DNA of 9,714 bases, taken from contig JASLJL010000539.1 in the NCBI GenBank assembly GCA_030152405.1, positions 1-9,714 of the forward strand. Direction: 5' to 3'. The position numbers were made by a program, and so were the translations under genes. Each line of letters begins with the position of its first letter. Positions within the stretch are counted from its first letter, which is position 1. This DNA comes from Gordonia sp. (in: high G+C Gram-positive bacteria). GTDB lineage: Bacteria > Actinomycetota > Actinomycetes > Mycobacteriales > Mycobacteriaceae. Under the pieces are notes generated by a model that had not been told where the DNA came from, ran no database searches, and saw nothing but the letters and a program-made list of their open reading frames with translations. This document shows, piece by piece, positions 1 to 4,530 of the stretch.

Positions 1-44
1 CGGTTTCCGTCACGGTCGTCCCGACTATCGTCCATCAGGGGTAA
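1..44 (+). CDS. 3' end of an upstream gene, probably tail protein (partial)
   Basis: Reading from base 3, 13 codons with the GC3-rich usage of this genome run to TAA at 42-44, giving a C-terminus ending VTVVPTIVHQG. The next gene begins 2 bases later, which is typical phage packing. Hydrophobic beta-like tails of this kind are common at the ends of tail or minor tail proteins just before lysis genes, but the function is inferred from position only. The other two plus frames are also open over this short stretch, so the frame is chosen on codon use and spacing. Confidence 0.5.
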   Translation, partial: VSVTVVPTIVHQG

Positions 45-46
45 TC

Positions 47-364
47 ATGGAACCGCAGCAGTCAGTGCCCACGAAGTTCCCCCTGGCGGACGTGCCGAAC
101 GATCAGAAATCGGCGATCTATATCGCCGTGCTCGAACGAAAGCTCCAGTACCAGGAGGTCCTCCTCCTTCAGTACCGGGCTCTTCTTGAAGCCCTCACCG
201 GTGAGCGGTACGACGAGATCGACACTCGCCTCTCGGCAGACGGGATCAAGAAGACCGCCGCAACTGCATTCGAGCGCAACATCGCTCGAGACATGAAGGC
301 AGCAGAGCAGATGGTGGAGGCCAACCTGGCTTCTGCAAACCTGCAAGAGGAAATCCAGCTGTAA
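47..364 (+). CDS. Small helical/coiled-coil protein of unknown function
   Basis: 105 aa, mostly predicted helical. Residues about 19-55 and 75-102 are rich in Glu, Gln, Leu and Ala with heptad-like spacing (ERKLQYQEVLLLQYRALLEAL). No TM segment, signal peptide, cysteine or catalytic motif is visible. The start is supported by AGGGG at 37-41, five bases before ATG. The gene lies 2 bases after the upstream tail-like gene and 47 bases before the lysin, so it is probably the last gene of the structural (tail) operon; actinophages often carry small unknown genes at this spot. It could be a tail accessory or assembly protein. I do not recognise a family. Confidence 0.8.
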   Translation: MEPQQSVPTKFPLADVPNDQKSAIYIAVLERKLQYQEVLLLQYRALLEALTGERYDEIDTRLSADGIKKTAATAFERNIARDMKAAEQMVEANLASANLQEEIQL

Positions 365-384
365 ACCGTTCAGGTTACGGCGGG

Positions 385-393
385 TGCTATACT
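385..393 (+). promoter_or_regulatory. Extended -10 promoter ahead of the lysis cassette
   Basis: TGCTATACT is a good extended -10 (TGn plus TATACT) in the 47-bp gap before the endolysin. No convincing -35 hexamer is seen 16-18 bp upstream, which is tolerated by extended -10 promoters. A start near 400 would leave a very short leader beginning at the Shine-Dalgarno. The same GTGCTAYACT core recurs at 6450 and 9594. Activity is inferred. Confidence 0.5.
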
Positions 394-411
394 TATCTGA
401 GGAGGTAGGGA

Positions 412-1566
412 ATGCCCAACAATTACGGAGATCCGACATGGATCCCCAAGGTTCTTCGTGCAGCCGGTCTCGTCTGTCACGAATTCCCCGGATGGCGAGA
501 TCGCGGCCACGGTGACTTCGGCACCATCTGGGGGATCATCGATCACCACACCGGTTCCTTCGGCGAAACGCCGAACGGCATCGCGAACCATCCCTCTCTG
601 GGCCTCTGTTCCCAGCTCTACCTCGGCAAGAACGGCGAGTACACCATCTGCGGTGTCGGCATCGCCTATCACGCCGGAATGGGCAGCTACAAGGGGCTTC
701 CCGCCAACGACGCGAACAGCCGAACCATCGGCATCGAAGCGGCGAACGACGGAACGAGTGGCTGGCCTTCTTCGCAGTACAACTCGTACGTCAAGGGCAA
801 CGCAGCGATGCTCAAGTACATGGGCTACGGCTCGGATCGCTCGATCGGCCACAAGGAATGGGCGGCGATCCAGGGCAAGTGGGATCCCGGCCTGATCGAC
901 ATGAGCAAGTTCCGTCGGGAGATCCAGGCCGAGATCAACGGCGTCAAGCCTGCTCCGGTCGTTAACATGATCAACGAGTGCCTCAAGGCTAATCCCTGGC
1001 TTGGCAAGCGACTCACCAAGTCGGACAGCAAGGGCGTGGCAGAGGTCGTCGTCGGTGCCGACAAGAAGGGCCGTGCCGCAGAGTTTGAGGGCGGCGCGAT
1101 CTACTGGCATCCCACAGTAGGCGCTCAGGCAATGCCTGGTCCTGACCCGAAGATTCAGAAGTCTGGCATTCTGCGAGGCTTTCATCTCGCTGGCGGACTC
1201 AAGGAGCTTGGCTACCCGATCCGTCCGTTCTCCTTCATCGAGACCAAGACATACCGTGGAGTGGTTCAGGCATTCCAGGGCGGCGTCATGTACATTCGTG
1301 ACGGATATGAGCCGACCATCGTCAAGGGCGTCATCGGTCAGCGCTGGGCCAAGGAGGGCTACGAGAAGGGCCGTCTCGGCTGGCCCATGACGAGCGAGCT
1401 CAACAACGGCACCGGGGGAAAGATCCAGCAGTTCGAGTTCGGCGTCCTGGAATGGGATCCGAGCGGAGCCGTGATGAAGATCGGCGAAGCAGCTCGAGAT
1501 CTTACCCTGGTCGACAGCAAGGGCATTCCCCTCGCTCTGGACGCCGTTAAGTTGGTGGCGGCATGA
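412..1566 (+). CDS. lysA: Endolysin: N-acetylmuramoyl-L-alanine amidase with LGFP repeats (lysin A)
   Basis: 384 aa. It cleaves the bond between N-acetylmuramic acid and L-alanine of peptidoglycan at the end of infection. Residues about 35-170 form an Amidase_2/PGRP-like zinc domain: DHHTG at 44-48 (H45 the likely first zinc ligand), YHAG with H87, GIEAAN with E109, GHKEW with H147, and KWDPG with D158 as the likely third ligand. Residues about 197-357 contain three LGFP-type repeats with the GYP/GWP and F-x-GG-x-(I/M)-Y-W cores (FEGGAIYWHP, FQGGVMYIRD, FEFGVLEWDP). In Corynebacteriales proteins these repeats are linked to binding of the mycolyl-arabinogalactan wall. No signal peptide is present, so export depends on a holin. 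The start is fixed by GGAGGTAGGG at 401-410. Its stop overlaps the next start (ATGA). Product confidence is high; host range is inference. Confidence 0.95.
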   Translation: MPNNYGDPTWIPKVLRAAGLVCHEFPGWRDRGHGDFGTIWGIIDHHTGSFGETPNGIANHPSLGLCSQLYLGKNGEYTICGVGIAYHAGMGSYKGLPANDANSRTIGIEAANDGTSGWPSSQYNSYVKGNAAMLKYMGYGSDRSIGHKEWAAIQGKWDPGLIDMSKFRREIQAEINGVKPAPVVNMINECLKANPWLGKRLTKSDSKGVAEVVVGADKKGRAAEFEGGAIYWHPTVGAQAMPGPDPKIQKSGILRGFHLAGGLKELGYPIRPFSFIETKTYRGVVQAFQGGVMYIRDGYEPTIVKGVIGQRWAKEGYEKGRLGWPMTSELNNGTGGKIQQFEFGVLEWDPSGAVMKIGEAARDLTLVDSKGIPLALDAVKLVAA

Positions 1567-1955
1567 CTCATCGTTCAGTTTCAGACCGAGAGAAGTCCAT
1601 TCGGGAATGGGTCAACACGCCCGGTCGCCGAGTCTGGATTCACGGAGTCGCCGTAACCTTCTTCGGGTTCATGGCGTTCTTCTTCCACGCAGACTGGGAC
1701 AGCTGGGCAGTGCTCGTTCCGGCCGCAATCGTGGCGGGGTTCGACATGATCCAAAGCATGTCGAACTCCACGTCCAAGACGCGCACTCTCTTCTACGGGT
1801 TCGTTCTGACTCTCCAGCCGATCGGCCTGGCTCTTTCTTTGGGCACCGAAGAGCAGTGGGCGGCAGGGCTGATGCTTCTCAGCGCAATCATGGGCTCGGC
1901 CTTGGCAACAGTCAAAACCAATCCTCCTCCGGTCTACGGAGAGTCAACTAGCTAG
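1563..1955 (+). CDS. Four-TM membrane protein, probable holin
   Basis: 130 aa. A basic N-terminus (to residue 23) is followed by about four hydrophobic segments near residues 24-42, 47-63, 74-93 and 98-117, and a short polar tail. Holins sit in the cytoplasmic membrane and open it for the endolysin; small 4-TM proteins directly after lysin A are common holin candidates in actinophages. It shares a 4-base ATGA overlap with the lysin, so it is translationally coupled and has no strong Shine-Dalgarno of its own. An antiholin role is equally possible because two more membrane proteins follow. The function rests on topology and position, not on a family I can name. Confidence 0.75.
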   Translation: MTHRSVSDREKSIREWVNTPGRRVWIHGVAVTFFGFMAFFFHADWDSWAVLVPAAIVAGFDMIQSMSNSTSKTRTLFYGFVLTLQPIGLALSLGTEEQWAAGLMLLSAIMGSALATVKTNPPPVYGESTS

Positions 1956-1966
1956 TCAGGCTAACC

Positions 1967-1985
1967 GGCTCTTCTGAGAAGGGCC
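1967..1985 (+). other. Short hairpin after the first holin-like gene
   Basis: GGCTCTTC and its partner GAAGGGCC form an 8-bp stem with one T-G wobble around a TGA loop, 12 bases after the TAG of the holin-like gene. No T tract follows, so it is not a classical terminator. It could protect the 3' end or assist the larger hairpin at 1993. It may be fortuitous. Confidence 0.4.
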
Positions 1986-1992
1986 AAGAACC

Positions 1993-2036
1993 ACGACGGA
2001 GGCAGAGCTTCTAAGCTCTGCCTCCGTTGTCATATC
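1993..2036 (+). terminator. Strong hairpin between the two 4-TM genes
   Basis: CGGAGGCAGAGCTT (1997-2010) pairs perfectly with AAGCTCTGCCTCCG (2013-2026). The stem extends outward to 1993/2030 with one G-T wobble, giving 18 pairs. With the innermost pairs opened for the loop it is still the strongest hairpin in the window. The following TTGTCATAT is only weakly T-rich, so termination may be partial. It lies 20 bases before the next ATG and close to its ribosome-binding site, so it can separate or attenuate the downstream membrane genes. Confidence 0.7.
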
Positions 2037-2050
2037 TAGGAGAAGGAAAG

Positions 2051-2551
2051 ATGTCGATAGTAGGCTGGATCATGAAGCGAAGGGACCGCTTCTTCATGGC
2101 GGTGGACTCTGGACAGGTCAAAATGTTCCAGATGGTAGTCTACTTCTGGATGACGATCTCCGGAGGATATATGATCTGGTACGGCAGCGGTCCTTCTGTC
2201 ATTGAGCAAGAGCTCAGCGCAACGATGCACCAGGTCTGGGTCTGGCTTGCGGTGTTCGGCCCGGCAATGGTCGCCGTTGGAGACGCCCTAGTGAGAAAGG
2301 GAGAGAACGCAGTTCTCACCGGACACGGAGGAGGACGGCGAGTCTACTGGGGATGGTATCTCCAGCTTGGTGGAGACGTCGTCGTCACAATGGTTTTCCT
2401 GACTTACATTATCGCTAGCTTCCAGGCTGTCTGGCTCCAAAGAGGAATCTTCGCAGCCTTCATCGTGGTTTCCCTGGCTATGTGTTCCTCTATCCTGGCC
2501 CTTCGGGACTTCCGCAGCGTCAGGGGAATCGAGAAGATGCGGCGTGTTTAG
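2051..2551 (+). CDS. Four-TM membrane protein, possible second holin or antiholin
   Basis: 166 aa from ATG 2051. The strong AGGAGAAGGA at 2038-2047 decides this start over an in-frame TTG at 2027 that lies inside the hairpin stem. A basic N-terminus (KRRDR, residues 9-13) precedes four hydrophobic segments at about 24-44, 62-80, 105-125 and 131-152, with a Gly-rich positive loop (GHGGGRRVY, 91-99) and a basic tail (RSVRGIEKMRR). It sits in the lysis cassette, so a holin, antiholin or other membrane-disrupting role is likely. No named family is recognised. Its TAG overlaps the start of the next gene by 8 bases, which indicates coupled translation. Confidence 0.75.
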   Translation: MSIVGWIMKRRDRFFMAVDSGQVKMFQMVVYFWMTISGGYMIWYGSGPSVIEQELSATMHQVWVWLAVFGPAMVAVGDALVRKGENAVLTGHGGGRRVYWGWYLQLGGDVVVTMVFLTYIIASFQAVWLQRGIFAAFIVVSLAMCSSILALRDFRSVRGIEKMRRV

Positions 2552-2861
2552 TGCAGCCTCCGTCCCGATGTGGGTCGCTATCATTGCAGCGATCTCCGCC
2601 ATTCTCGGCCCCATCGTCAATGGCATCATTTCCCGGCGCTCCCCGGTTACCAGAGCTGACGCCGCAGAGCGGTTCACCAACATCGCCGCTCGCGTGGCGG
2701 AAGAGAACGAGAGGATGGCTAAGGAGCTCTCCTCTCTCAAGAGCAGTGTCCTTGCTTTGATCATTCTTCTTGACAGAGTATCTTGTGACAGTGATCAGTA
2801 TCAAGATATTCATGCACAGCTTCAAGTAGTCAAGAAAAGAGTATATGGTATTCTTGATTAA
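2544..2861 (+). CDS. Single-TM protein with helical cytoplasmic tail (possible DUF2746-like lysis protein)
   Basis: 105 aa from GTG 2544, overlapping the previous gene by 8 bases. ATG 2568 is an alternative start that keeps the TM segment. Residues 8-29 form one hydrophobic segment. Residues about 38-70 are amphipathic and coiled-coil-like (AERFTNIAARVAEENERMAKEL). Small one-TM proteins with a coiled-coil tail, including those called DUF2746 in mycobacteriophages, are regular partners in lysis cassettes; this assignment is from memory of the architecture and is tentative. The last roughly 32 codons change to AT-rich usage (codons such as ATT, CTT, TAT, CAA, AGA), unlike the first 70. This suggests the 3' end lies in a segment of different origin. 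Confidence 0.75.
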   Translation: MFSAASVPMWVAIIAAISAILGPIVNGIISRRSPVTRADAAERFTNIAARVAEENERMAKELSSLKSSVLALIILLDRVSCDSDQYQDIHAQLQVVKKRVYGILD

Positions 2862-2895
2862 ATTCAAGATAAAATCATAGCTTTGTCAAGACCAG

Positions 2896-2933
2896 ATCCC
2901 CGCACACAGGGCTGCGTGCGGGGATTGTCTTTC
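2896..2933 (+). terminator. Rho-independent terminator closing the lysis cassette
   Basis: ATCCCCGCAC (2896-2905) and GTGCGGGGAT (2916-2925) form a perfect 10-bp GC-rich stem, and CAG/CTG can pair further inside the loop. TGTCTTTC follows directly. It is 34 bases after the TAA of the last lysis-cassette gene, the expected place for terminating that operon. Confidence 0.85.
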
Positions 2934-3008
2934 CCTATGAATCCCTAGTTCTATTCAAAAGATCGCGTGTAGGGCTGCGGCTTAAAACATCATGAGAATG
3001 AGCTTGAA

Positions 3009-3035
3009 CTTCATTGTTGCTACGCAACAATGAAG
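3009..3035. repeat. Perfect 12-bp inverted repeat in the AT-rich gap
   Basis: CTTCATTGTTGC (3009-3020) and GCAACAATGAAG (3024-3035) are exact reverse complements around TAC. No T tract follows, so it is not an obvious terminator. It could act as an RNA hairpin or as a binding site for a dimeric protein. A 13-codon ORF (2992-3033) runs through it but has no clear Shine-Dalgarno. Confidence 0.7.
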
Positions 3036-3048
3036 AATATCTATATAT

Positions 3049-3060
3049 CGAAAGGAATCT
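3049..3060 (+). promoter_or_regulatory. Orphan copy of the start-associated sequence
   Basis: CGAAAGGAATCT matches the element found before 3827, 4531, 5517 and 6501. Here the nearest ATG (3070) is 13 bases beyond the AAAGGA core and is followed after two codons by TGA, so no gene uses it. It may be the remnant of a deleted or decayed small gene. Confidence 0.5.
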
Positions 3061-3127
3061 TACGACAGTATGATTTCTTGAGATATATATGATAGAGTAA
3101 CGTATGCACGAATCCTTACGTTTCGGT

Positions 3128-3164
3128 ATTTTTACCCCTCGCTTCGCTCCAAAGGGGTAAAAAT
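3128..3164 (+). promoter_or_regulatory. Leader hairpin, copy 1 (12-bp stem, 13-nt loop)
   Basis: ATTTTTACCCCT (3128-3139) pairs perfectly with AGGGGTAAAAAT (3153-3164); the loop is CGCTTCGCTCCAA. The T run is on the 5' arm and the A run on the 3' arm, the reverse of an intrinsic terminator, so a terminator role is unlikely. The same loop with a covaried stem recurs at 3371-3407. It lies 31 bases before the ATG of the next gene, so an RNA leader, processing site or protein-binding hairpin is the likelier role. Confidence 0.75.
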
Positions 3165-3177
3165 CCCTTATTCATAC

Positions 3178-3198
3178 AACAGTAAGGTAAGTCACATG
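3178..3198 (+). repeat. Duplicated ribosome-binding/start segment, copy 1
   Basis: A 21-base segment beginning AACAGTAAGG and ending GTCACATG is identical to 3444-3464. It carries the Shine-Dalgarno-like TAAGG (3182-3186) and the ATG of the 52-aa gene. It is the only ribosome-binding form of this type in the window. Confidence 0.85.
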
Positions 3199-3354
3199 AA
3201 CAACATCGCTATCGCTCCCGGTCCTTTCGGAGAGCGCGTCAAGATCACCGAAGCAGACGCCGCACACATCGACGACTGCATCAAGGACGGCGATCAGGAA
3301 GGCAAGTTCACAACCGAGTCCGGAGAGGTCGCCTACTGGGCCACCTTGGACTAG
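3196..3354 (+). CDS. Small acidic protein of unknown function (52 aa)
   Basis: ATG 3196 to TAG 3352-3354 encodes 52 aa, beginning MNNIAIAPGPFGERVK and ending EVAYWATLD. Codon use has the GC-rich third positions of the phage genes (ATC, GAC, AAG, GTC), unlike the AT-rich DNA just upstream. The start carries the duplicated AGTAAGGTAAGTCACATG segment. One cysteine (C28), many Asp and Glu, no TM or signal. It shares its leader but no obvious protein similarity with the next gene at 3462. The short length makes homology uninformative; it may be an early host-interaction protein, but that is only inference. Confidence 0.75.
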   Translation: MNNIAIAPGPFGERVKITEADAAHIDDCIKDGDQEGKFTTESGEVAYWATLD

Positions 3355-3370
3355 ATCGTCACCTCCGGCC

Positions 3371-3407
3371 TGTTTTGCCCCTCGCTCCGCTCCAAAGGGG
3401 CAAAACA
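3371..3407 (+). promoter_or_regulatory. Leader hairpin, copy 2 (covaried stem, same loop)
   Basis: TGTTTTGCCCCT (3371-3382) pairs perfectly with AGGGGCAAAACA (3396-3407). The loop CGCTCCGCTCCAA differs from copy 1 by one base. Three stem pairs differ from copy 1, each with a matching change on the other arm, so pairing was preserved. It starts 16 bases after the previous stop and ends 54 bases before the next ATG. The T-before, A-after polarity is wrong for an intrinsic terminator. A further 6-bp stem (3425-3430 with 3435-3440) lies between it and the ribosome-binding site. Confidence 0.8.
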
Positions 3408-3443
3408 TTCCTCTTCATCAATCAGTTGCGAACTCGCAGCCCT

Positions 3444-3464
3444 AACAGTAAGGTAAGTCACATG
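3444..3464 (+). repeat. Duplicated ribosome-binding/start segment, copy 2
   Basis: Identical over 21 bases to 3178-3198, including TAAGG and the ATG of the 81-aa gene. With the hairpins it forms a duplicated leader in which the DNA between hairpin and start has diverged and lengthened. Confidence 0.85.
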
Positions 3465-3707
3465 GAAACCAAGCGATTCTCAGTCCTCAGCGTCCGCAGC
3501 TCCAGCAGCGTCCTCCTCCCGGAGATGGACGTCGTTCTCTCCGAAGCCACTTACGTGGAGTGCCGTCGCCTCCTCGGCAACATTTGGTCGGAGACCAACG
3601 ACATTTCCCGCACGATCCTCTCCGCGAAGGGAGGTCCGTACAAGCTGGGCATTCTCTCCGTCATAGAAGAGGGCGAAAGCGTTCAGTGGATCATCACACC
3701 GGCTTGA
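3462..3707 (+). CDS. Protein of unknown function (81 aa)
   Basis: ATG 3462, chosen because it follows the duplicated AGTAAGGTAAGTCACATG segment. An in-frame upstream TTG at 3375 would begin inside the leader hairpin and is rejected. The 81 aa begin METKRFSVLSVRSSSSVLLPEMDVVLSEATYVEC and end VQWIITPA. A mixed alpha/beta fold is likely, with one cysteine and no TM or signal peptide. It is followed by a GAAA-loop hairpin, so it seems to end a two-gene block with 3196. No family recognised. Confidence 0.8.
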   Translation: METKRFSVLSVRSSSSVLLPEMDVVLSEATYVECRRLLGNIWSETNDISRTILSAKGGPYKLGILSVIEEGESVQWIITPA

Positions 3708-3718
3708 CACGCTCGGAG

Positions 3719-3745
3719 CCCATCGGGGAAACCCGGTGGGTTGCG
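3719..3745 (+). terminator. Hairpin with GAAA tetraloop after the 81-aa gene
   Basis: CCCATCGGG (3719-3727) and CCCGGTGGG (3732-3740) form a 9-bp stem with one T-G wobble, closed by the stable GNRA loop GAAA. It lies 11 bases after the stop. The tail TTGCGGGGGTTG is poor in T, so termination is probably partial. Confidence 0.6.
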
Positions 3746-3811
3746 GGGGTTGCCAAACCCTACCCTACCCTGTACCGTTCAGGGCATCACCGGCTCCAAC
3801 CGGGGCCACTA

Positions 3812-3826
3812 GAAAGGAATCACACC
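3812..3826 (+). promoter_or_regulatory. Start-associated sequence before the HeH-like gene
   Basis: GAAAGGAATCACACC lies directly before ATG 3827. GAAAGGA can pair with the far 3' end of actinobacterial 16S rRNA (UCCUUUC), so it is an extended Shine-Dalgarno; the conserved TCACA part is not explained by that pairing. The preceding gap (3741-3811) holds a CCCTACCCTACCCTG run and GTTCAGGGCA, the latter recurring at 5481. Confidence 0.7.
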
Positions 3827-4459
3827 ATGTCGAAGAACACCACCAACGTCGAGATCACCGCCACCGAGGCAGACGCCATCATCGCAGAGGGCAACGAGAA
3901 GTTCGGCTACGTCCTGGACAAGGACCCGACCCCCAAGCAGGACTTCTACGCCACGGTCATCACGGCTCTCACCGGAGTCGAGGTCACGCCGAAGCAGTAC
4001 CAGGCAATGATCTCGACCCACCGCTTCATCCAGGCCTCGGATCTCAACCGCGCTCGGGCTGACTACCGTCCTCGCACGGCAGCTTCGGTCATCAAGGCCT
4101 CGGAGACCCTCCTGGAGAACGCTTCTTCGCTCAAGGTCGACGACGAAGGGGCCGTCATCTCCAAGTCGGCAACTCACATCCCGGAGGACCTGTTCGCTCC
4201 CGGCGAGCTGGCTCGCCTGGCGGCAGAGGCTCAGGCTCTCGCCGAAGGCCAGCAGGAGGCCGAAGAGCCGGAGACCGAAGAGGTCGCCGAAGAGGTCGAA
4301 GAGTCCGACGAGGACTTCAACTCCTGGACCAAGCAGGAGCTCGTTGACTTCCTGGTCAGCGAGAACGTCATGGAGGAGGCCAAGGCGAAGCGTGGCCGCA
4401 AGGCAGAGCTCGTCCAGATCGCAGCGGTTCACGTCGCAGAAGAGGTCTCCGTCGCCTAG
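3827..4459 (+). CDS. Acidic protein with C-terminal HeH/SAP-like domain
   Basis: 210 aa from ATG 3827, fixed by the start-associated sequence. The N-terminal half (about 10-100) is helical with no family I can name. Residues about 130-163 are very acidic and low complexity (EEPETEEVAEEVEESDEDF). Residues about 165-203 (WTKQELVDFLVSEN, then KAKRGRKAELVQIA) match the helix-extended loop-helix pattern of HeH, SAP and Rho N-terminal domains, which bind nucleic acid or act as small docking modules. The gene stands alone between hairpins, with very biased GC3 codons that suggest good expression. Possible roles are a DNA-associated or scaffold-like protein. The domain call is moderate and the function unknown. 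Confidence 0.85.
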   Translation: MSKNTTNVEITATEADAIIAEGNEKFGYVLDKDPTPKQDFYATVITALTGVEVTPKQYQAMISTHRFIQASDLNRARADYRPRTAASVIKASETLLENASSLKVDDEGAVISKSATHIPEDLFAPGELARLAAEAQALAEGQQEAEEPETEEVAEEVEESDEDFNSWTKQELVDFLVSENVMEEAKAKRGRKAELVQIAAVHVAEEVSVA

Positions 4460-4469
4460 TCGGTAGTTT

Positions 4470-4505
4470 CCTCACCGGACCTTCGGGTCCGGTGGGGTTG
4501 CTGTT
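4470..4505 (+). terminator. Rho-independent terminator with TTCG loop
   Basis: CCTCACCGGACC (4470-4481) pairs with GGTCCGGTGGGG (4486-4497), a 12-bp stem with one wobble around the very stable TTCG tetraloop. TTGCTGTT follows. It lies 10 bases after the TAG at 4459. Confidence 0.85.
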
Positions 4506-4513
4506 CACTAGGA

Positions 4514-4530
4514 CAACGAAAGGAATCACA
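4514..4530 (+). promoter_or_regulatory. Start-associated sequence before the zinc-protein gene
   Basis: CAACGAAAGGAATCACA abuts ATG 4531. CAACGAAAGGAATC is also exact at 5501-5514 before the lipoprotein gene. Confidence 0.75.

Larger units (their letters stand above)
2862..3195. other. AT-rich stretch without a convincing gene
   Basis: These 334 bases are clearly more AT-rich than the flanking DNA. I find no ORF with a good ribosome-binding site. Contents: a terminator (2896-2933), a perfect 12-bp hairpin (3009-3035), an orphan start-associated sequence (3049-3060), alternating AT runs (3038-3048, 3083-3090) with a possible -10 TATGAT at 3088-3093, and the first of two duplicated leader hairpins (3128-3164). 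A 9-base direct repeat AGGGCTGCG is at 2908-2916 and 2971-2979. It could be a recombination junction, regulatory leader, non-coding RNA locus or replication site; nothing settles which. Confidence 0.6.

Noticed and set aside
370..1185. Long 271-codon open frame on the minus strand
   Set aside because: It lies antisense to the lysin, whose amidase and LGFP motifs prove the plus frame. Its length comes from GC-biased third positions, and it has no start signal.
2027..2050. TTG start eight codons upstream of the second 4-TM gene
   Set aside because: It lies in the hairpin stem, and the AGGAGAAGGA site is placed for ATG 2051.
2770..2801. TTGACA followed by AT-rich sequence as a promoter
   Set aside because: It is inside the single-TM gene and no TATAAT-like hexamer sits 16-18 bases downstream.
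3104..3160. 18-codon ORF through the first leader hairpin
   Set aside because: No ribosome-binding site, and the second hairpin copy does not keep the frame, so it is probably fortuitous.
2862..3195. tRNA, attP or integrase in the AT-rich gap
   Set aside because: No T-loop or cloverleaf pattern, no tRNA-like core and no recombinase gene anywhere in the window.
3128..3407. The two similar hairpins as a CRISPR array or terminators
   Set aside because: Only two copies with a gene between them, so not CRISPR. The U tract is on the wrong side for an intrinsic terminator on either strand.
3375..3461. N-terminal extension of the 81-aa gene from a TTG
   Set aside because: The extension begins inside the leader hairpin and has no Shine-Dalgarno, whereas ATG 3462 carries the same start segment as the gene at 3196.
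3809..4432. 207-codon minus-strand frame
   Set aside because: Antisense to the HeH-like gene, and mostly Leu, Val, Gly and Asp from the complement of acidic repeats. No ribosome-binding site or recognisable motif.
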